Assembly (NCBI GenBank): GCA_028826165.1
Contig: JAPDFW010000007.1
Span: forward strand, 75,001 to 98,667
DNA: 23,667 nt
Origin: Anaeramoeba ignava
Lineage: Eukaryota > Metamonada > Anaeramoebidae
Direction of reading: 5' to 3'
A program made the translations under genes and the position numbers. The first letter of the stretch is position 1; every line of letters starts with the position of its first letter. The notes below the pieces were generated by a model that worked only from the letters and a program-made list of their open reading frames with translations, was not told where the DNA came from and searched no databases. Positions 19,591 through 23,667 of the stretch are shown here, piece after piece.

Positions 19591-21290
19591 TAAAAGAAAA
19601 AGGAAATCAAATTGATAAATATTCAAGTTTTCACCTTTATATTAAATCAAAAAAAAATTTCACCAATAACATTATATCTCTTTTCTCAATTCAAAAATAA
19701 TACAATAAAAAAAATATATATTTCACTTGATAAAATTGATATTAAAACAGAATCTTTGAATAGAAACACAAAGAAAATAGATTGAATCTAATTGAAAAAA
19801 AATTTTGAAATCAATAAATCAAATATCAAGATAAAACTAAATATTATTATGGAATATTTTACAGAAGAAAAAGAAAAAGAAAAAGAACTTAAAATGGATA
19901 TTTTAAAACAATTCTACATTTCAAAACCAAAAAAAGAATTTAACATAAAACAAACAATAACAAGCTTACTGTATTTTCATAATCTATTTATTGATATTAT
20001 AAAGAAAAACATTTATATTCTCTTTTTAATGTTATTTCTTATTCAAAAAAAAAGAAGAAGAAGAAATTTGTGTAATTAAATTAATAACCAAAATATTTCC
20101 TTAAAAATCTATAATTAACACATCAAATATTTTATTAATTTTTATTTGTTTATCTTGTTTTTTTGATAGATCCTATTACAGAATTCATTTTAATATTTGA
20201 ACTAAATGAAAAGTATTGATATTTAACATTATTGGATATTTTAAAAAGAAATTTAAAAGAAGAAAGAAAGAATTTTATTTAATATAGATTTTTCTATTAA
20301 GAAAAAATAGAATAACAATTAAGAGATAATCCACAAATTGAAACATTTACAATAAAAAGAAAAGAAAATATCTTCTTGATTTCCAAAATATTTCAACACT
20401 TATTTGATCTTTTAATATTGAATATACAACAATTTTCATTCATTTCCCTTTCAAAAAACAAACTTTCTAACTGTTTACATCATTACAGAAATATTTTCTT
20501 CCAATTTACTCAATATTTCTCAAATCTCACAATTTTTCAAGATTATTTTATTTGATTTATATTATGAAAAGAAAGAAGAATTTGAATTATTATTAACAAC
20601 AAAAATATCTATCTTACATATATTCAACAATTTAATCCATAAACAGAAATACTTATTTCCATTTTTATTATTTCAAGAATTTATGAAAATTATTTAAATA
20701 TCTTCAATTTACTTTTGCATTGGAAACACTTGATACATATATTCAATAACTTAAAATAATAATTTGAATATTTATTTATTTCTTGAATCAAAATATCACA
20801 AATAAACAATTAACCAAATATTGAAATTATGGAATTTTTTTCCATTTTCTTGAAACTGAAAAAAAAGATAAAATCAAAACATATTTCTTGAATATTTTTG
20901 AATAAAAAATTACTGATATCAATGAATACTTATTTTCACAAATCTTCACAAAATATTTCTCCTTTTATTTCTAAATATCAATTATTCAATACACACAAAA
21001 AGAATATTTTCCACAAATATTTTGAAATTGATGATTAATTACAACTTTTTATATTCTAAAACAAAATTAACAAAATTCAACAACATTTTTGAATAATTTA
21101 TATATCCTTTCTTTAGAAATATTTCCAGTTTCCAGAATATTATTTATTTCCATTTCAAAATTATTATTCAATTATTTTCTTCAAGAAAAAGAATATTAAA
21201 TTGAATTGAATTGAAAATACATTTCTTAATAATTTCAATAATATTCACAAATTCTTTATTTATTTCAAGGAAATATACTTCTATTTAATC
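19590..21290 (+). pseudogene. Possible decayed gene relic; weak PP2A B56-like motifs
   Basis: One plus-strand frame (codons starting at 19591 + 3n) has about 30 stops in 567 codons. I estimate about 50 for this base composition. It includes open runs of about 63, 97 (up to 20079) and 91 codons (20422-20694). Fragments in that same frame, in order, recall the B56 regulatory subunit of PP2A: IILFDLYYEKKEEF with ILHIF, then FLESKYHK..TINQILKLW, then NFLYSKTKLTKFNNIF followed by FIYP. These compare with the family's LFDSEDPRE, LHRIYGKF, FLEKD..LLKYWP and LYR.SK.HWN. The similarity is from memory of the family and could be chance in Phe/Ile/Leu/Lys-rich translation. An ATG-initiated 76-residue ORF at 19849-20079 falls inside and is probably part of the relic. 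Confidence 0.35.
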
Positions 21291-21332
21291 TATTCAAAAA
21301 AATATAACAGATATAACTCAATTTTATCAATA

Positions 21333-21371
21333 AATTTAATTTAATTTAATTTAATTTAATTTAATTTAATT
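21333..21371 (+). repeat. (TTTAA) pentanucleotide microsatellite, about 8 copies
   Basis: Perfect tandem TTTAA over about 39 bp, in otherwise irregular A/T-rich DNA. Confidence 0.9.
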
Positions 21372-21734
21372 ATTACAAAATTATTCTTCATTTCTCCAAA
21401 ATAATTGATAAAATTACAAAATTCCTAATCATAAATATTTATTAATCATTCCATTTTGAAGAGATTTCCATTAATATCAAACAAGAAAATTTCTTTTTCA
21501 AAAATATTGAATTCAATTTCAAATCCAATTTAAATTCACAAAAAAATTCTAAACAATAACAAGTTATTTCTGTTCATTAATCTTAATTATTTAACAACAA
21601 AAACAAAAATTATTTATAAATTCTAACTTCTTTTAAAATTGAGAAATTAAATCCTTATTGGAAAAACAAAATGAAACATGAAAATAATCTTTCAAAATCC
21701 CAAAATCACTTTTAAATTTCAATTCTCTTTACTT
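21372..21734. other. A/T-rich spacer, nothing recognised
   Basis: No open frame of note, RNA gene or tandem repeat seen on either strand. Confidence 0.5.
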
Positions 21735-22219
21735 AAATATTGGAAAATGATATAAATATCAAAAATTCTAACTCTTATTTAATTTATTATTTAAATCAAT
21801 TTAATCAAGAAATATTCAAAATTCTTTTTAAAAACATGATATCTGTTCATTTTACTTAATCCAAAATATAATCCAAAACAAAATTTGATTTCAAAATATT
21901 TCCAAATTCACAAAAATATTATAGAGATAAATCAATTATTATATAAATACTCAACAAATCTTCTTTAAAATATTTATCTTCAAATTTTGGAAGATTTTAT
22001 TTAATTCTACTTTTGAATAACTTTGAAAAAAACTATTTATTATTTATTCATTTATTTATTCATTTCTTTTTTATTCAACAAAATTTCCAAATTTATTTCC
22101 TTTATAAACCTCAAACTCAAATCAAAACATTTCCAAAAAAAGAAATATTTCTTGATTTTTTATTACAAAATATAAAATATTCAAAAATTTTCTTTTTTGT
22201 TAATAGAATTAATATTTAA
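21735..22219 (+). pseudogene. Second stop-depleted stretch, possible coding relic
   Basis: One plus-strand frame ending at TAA 22217-22219 contains only about four earlier TAA stops in some 160 codons; the final 68 codons are uninterrupted. No ATG opens the last segment, so it is not a convincing gene as it stands. Short pieces (EIFKILFKNMISVHF in this frame; SLLKYW in another) faintly recall B56 proteins. It may be a second relic or chance. Confidence 0.2.
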
Positions 22220-22286
22220 ATTCCAAAAAAAAAATAGATAGAATTGATATTTAAATTCTAAAAAAAAAATAGATAGAATTGAATTG
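22211..22286 (+). repeat. Two tandem 35-bp units
   Basis: TATTTAAATTCYAAAAAAAA followed by ATAGATAGAATTGA occurs twice in succession, 35 bp apart. Confidence 0.8.
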
Positions 22287-22535
22287 TTTTGATTTAAAAT
22301 TATTATTAAATTATTTCCAAAAATAGAAAGAAATTCAATATTTAAATAGATTTAATTTATTTATAAATTCTTTTTAAAAATATTTTAATTGATTTTTATT
22401 TGGAAAAATAAATAAATTTAGTTAAAAAAATTCAAAATTATGATTAAGAACAATTTTATCAATTTTATTTCATTTTTGAAAAAGAAATTAAATAAACAAT
22501 TTGTTTTGAAATTTATTCAAAACTTAATAAATAAG
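22287..22535. other. A/T-rich spacer, nothing recognised
   Basis: Irregular A/T-rich DNA with no open frame, tandem repeat or RNA gene that I can support. Confidence 0.5.
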
Positions 22536-22640
22536 AAATTTTCTTTTTTAATTTCTTTTTTCTTTTTTCTTTTTTAATTAAAAAATAAAAAACAAATTTT
22601 TCATTTTTTTTCATTTTTTTTTCATAAAAGTAAAACACAA
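22536..22640 (+). other. Array boundary: T-run/A-run inverted stretch plus CATTTTT motif
   Basis: CTTTTTTCTTTTTTAATTAA followed by A-runs can fold on itself. It is followed by TTTTTCATTTTTTTTCATTT and TTTTCATAAAAG, then the next satellite. It has the same two components, in the opposite order, as the boundary at 18451-18545. Confidence 0.4.
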
Positions 22641-22659
22641 AAGAAATAAAAAGTAATTT

Positions 22660-23385
22660 ATTTATATTTATTATTTTTACACATAAATTATTTATCTAAA
22701 TTATTTAAATAAACAAAATATTTATAAATTATTAATTAAAATTATTCAATTTCAATTTATTTTATTTATTAAAAAGGAAAAAAAAACAAATTAAAAATTA
22801 AAAATAATTAAATTAAAAATATTAAATTATTATTTTACACATAAATTATTTATTTAAATTATTTAAATAATCAAAATATTTATAAACTATTTATTAATAT
22901 TAATTAATTTCAATTTATTTTATTTATTAAAAAGCAACAAAAACAAATTAAAAATAATTAAATTAAAAATATTAAATTATTATTTTACACATAAATTATT
23001 TATTTAAATTATTTAAATAAACAAAATATTTATAAATTATTTATTAATATTAATTAATTTCAATTTATTTTATTTATTAAAAAGGAAAAACACAAATTAA
23101 AAATAAAAAATAATTAAATTAAAAATATTAAATTATTATTTTACACATAAATTATTTATCTAAATTATTTAAATAATCAAAATATTTATAAATTATTTAT
23201 TAAAATTATTTAATTTTAATTTATTTTTATTTATTAAAAAGGAAAAACAAATTAAAAATTAAAAATAATTAAATTAAAAATATTAAATTATTATTTTAAA
23301 CATAAATTATTTTATTTAAATTATTTAAATAATCAAAATATTTATAAACTATTAATTAATATTATTAATTTTAATTATTCCAAAA
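22660..23385 (+). repeat. ~155-bp satellite, about 4.5 monomers
   Basis: The block TTACACATAAATTATTTAT recurs near 22677, 22835, 22985, 23141 and 23296, giving spacings of 150-158 bp. Monomers share TTATTTAAATTATTTAAATA, a TTTATTAAAAAGGAAAAA segment and AATTAAATTAAAAATATTAA. The sequence is unrelated to the 144-bp satellite beyond general A/T content. Confidence 0.9.
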
Positions 23386-23455
23386 ACAAACAATACAAAA
23401 AATTCATTAATTTAAAAATATCAAAACAAAAACATAAAAATAAAAATAAAAATAG

Positions 23456-23602
23456 ATGGAAAATTTTACTACAAAAAAAGAACAAGAATTAATGAAAGAA
23501 AAACAAGAATTAATTAACAAAGAACAAGAATTAATGAAAGAAAAGCAAGAATTAATTAACAAAGAACAAGAATTAATGAAAGGAAAACAAGAATTTAATT
23601 AA
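23456..23602 (+). CDS. Start of a coiled-coil repeat protein, disrupted
   Basis: ATG at 23456 opens 48 codons: MENFTTK, then a 14-residue unit KEQELMKEKQELIN repeated (42 bp in DNA, units at 23477, 23519 and 23561). The heptad-compatible Leu spacing predicts a coiled coil. The frame stops at TAA 23600 because the fourth unit carries an extra T (GAATTTAATT against GAATTAATT). The same unit then has an extra AA near 23612 and an extra G near 23629. After the first two changes the original frame is restored and runs to TGA 23663. The gene is therefore either decaying or affected by base-calling errors at the window edge. The product is unknown. Confidence 0.5.
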   Translation: MENFTTKKEQELMKEKQELINKEQELMKEKQELINKEQELMKGKQEFN

Positions 23603-23667
23603 CAAAGAACAAAAGAATTAATGAAAGGGAAAACCATGAAACAACAAAAGAAAACAAAAGTGTGAAA

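Noticed and set aside
20930-21010. LFSQIFTKYFSFYFQI in another frame, resembling the B56 LF.Q....SSPHFQV segment
   Set aside because: It is in a different frame from the other collinear fragments, and the residues are those favoured by this composition. I do not count it as support.
22013-22219. A 68-residue gene
   Set aside because: It has no ATG, no recognisable domain and an Ile/Phe/Lys-rich composition expected from A/T-rich DNA. It is kept only as part of a possible relic.
18985-22220. A gene using a reassigned stop code (TAA/TAG as Gln)
   Set aside because: TGA also interrupts the frames, and every intact gene in the window uses TAA as a stop and has none internally.

Overview
This is a very A/T-rich piece of a nuclear genome from a microbial eukaryote. 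The evidence is spliceosomal-type introns, ATG starts, TAA stops and typically eukaryotic proteins: F-box/LRR, RRM, UBX, FYVE, RCC1 and MLH1. Long Asn/Gln/Glu tracts, tiny intergenic spacers and large protein-family types recall free-living anaerobic protists such as the anaeramoebids or other metamonads. That placement is a guess from style and is not demonstrated. The standard genetic code fits every intact gene.

Left part (1-15822), gene-dense. A partial RCC1-repeat gene (minus, 1-493) diverges from an intronless F-box/leucine-rich-repeat gene (532-2877). Next is a five-exon gene for a single-RRM RNA-binding protein (2949-6003); its third intron is 1640 bp of an almost pure 12-bp A/T satellite. 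A TUG/ASPL-like UBX-domain gene (6379-7631) follows; it is broken, or programmed to shift, at a poly-A run. It converges across a 1.9-kb hexamer satellite on a two-exon FYVE-armadillo gene (minus, 9452-11936), whose intron is also filled with a satellite. A nearly G-free array of about forty 29-bp units separates that gene from a divergent, intronless MLH1 gene (13291-15822).

Right part (15823-23667), gene-poor. It holds 18 copies of a ~144-bp satellite (15843-18450), then about 4 kb of A/T-rich DNA. That stretch contains a stop-depleted frame that may be the relic of a PP2A B56-like gene. A second ~155-bp satellite follows (22660-23385), and finally the start of a coiled-coil repeat gene that is disrupted near the window edge.

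The genes do not form a pathway; each is an ordinary housekeeping or regulatory gene (ubiquitin ligase adaptor, RNA binding, Cdc48/p97 adaptor, PI3P binding, mismatch repair). What unites the window is simple-sequence DNA that fills introns, spacers and parts of exons. A T-rich motif with CATTTTT cores also sits directly upstream of nearly every start codon.
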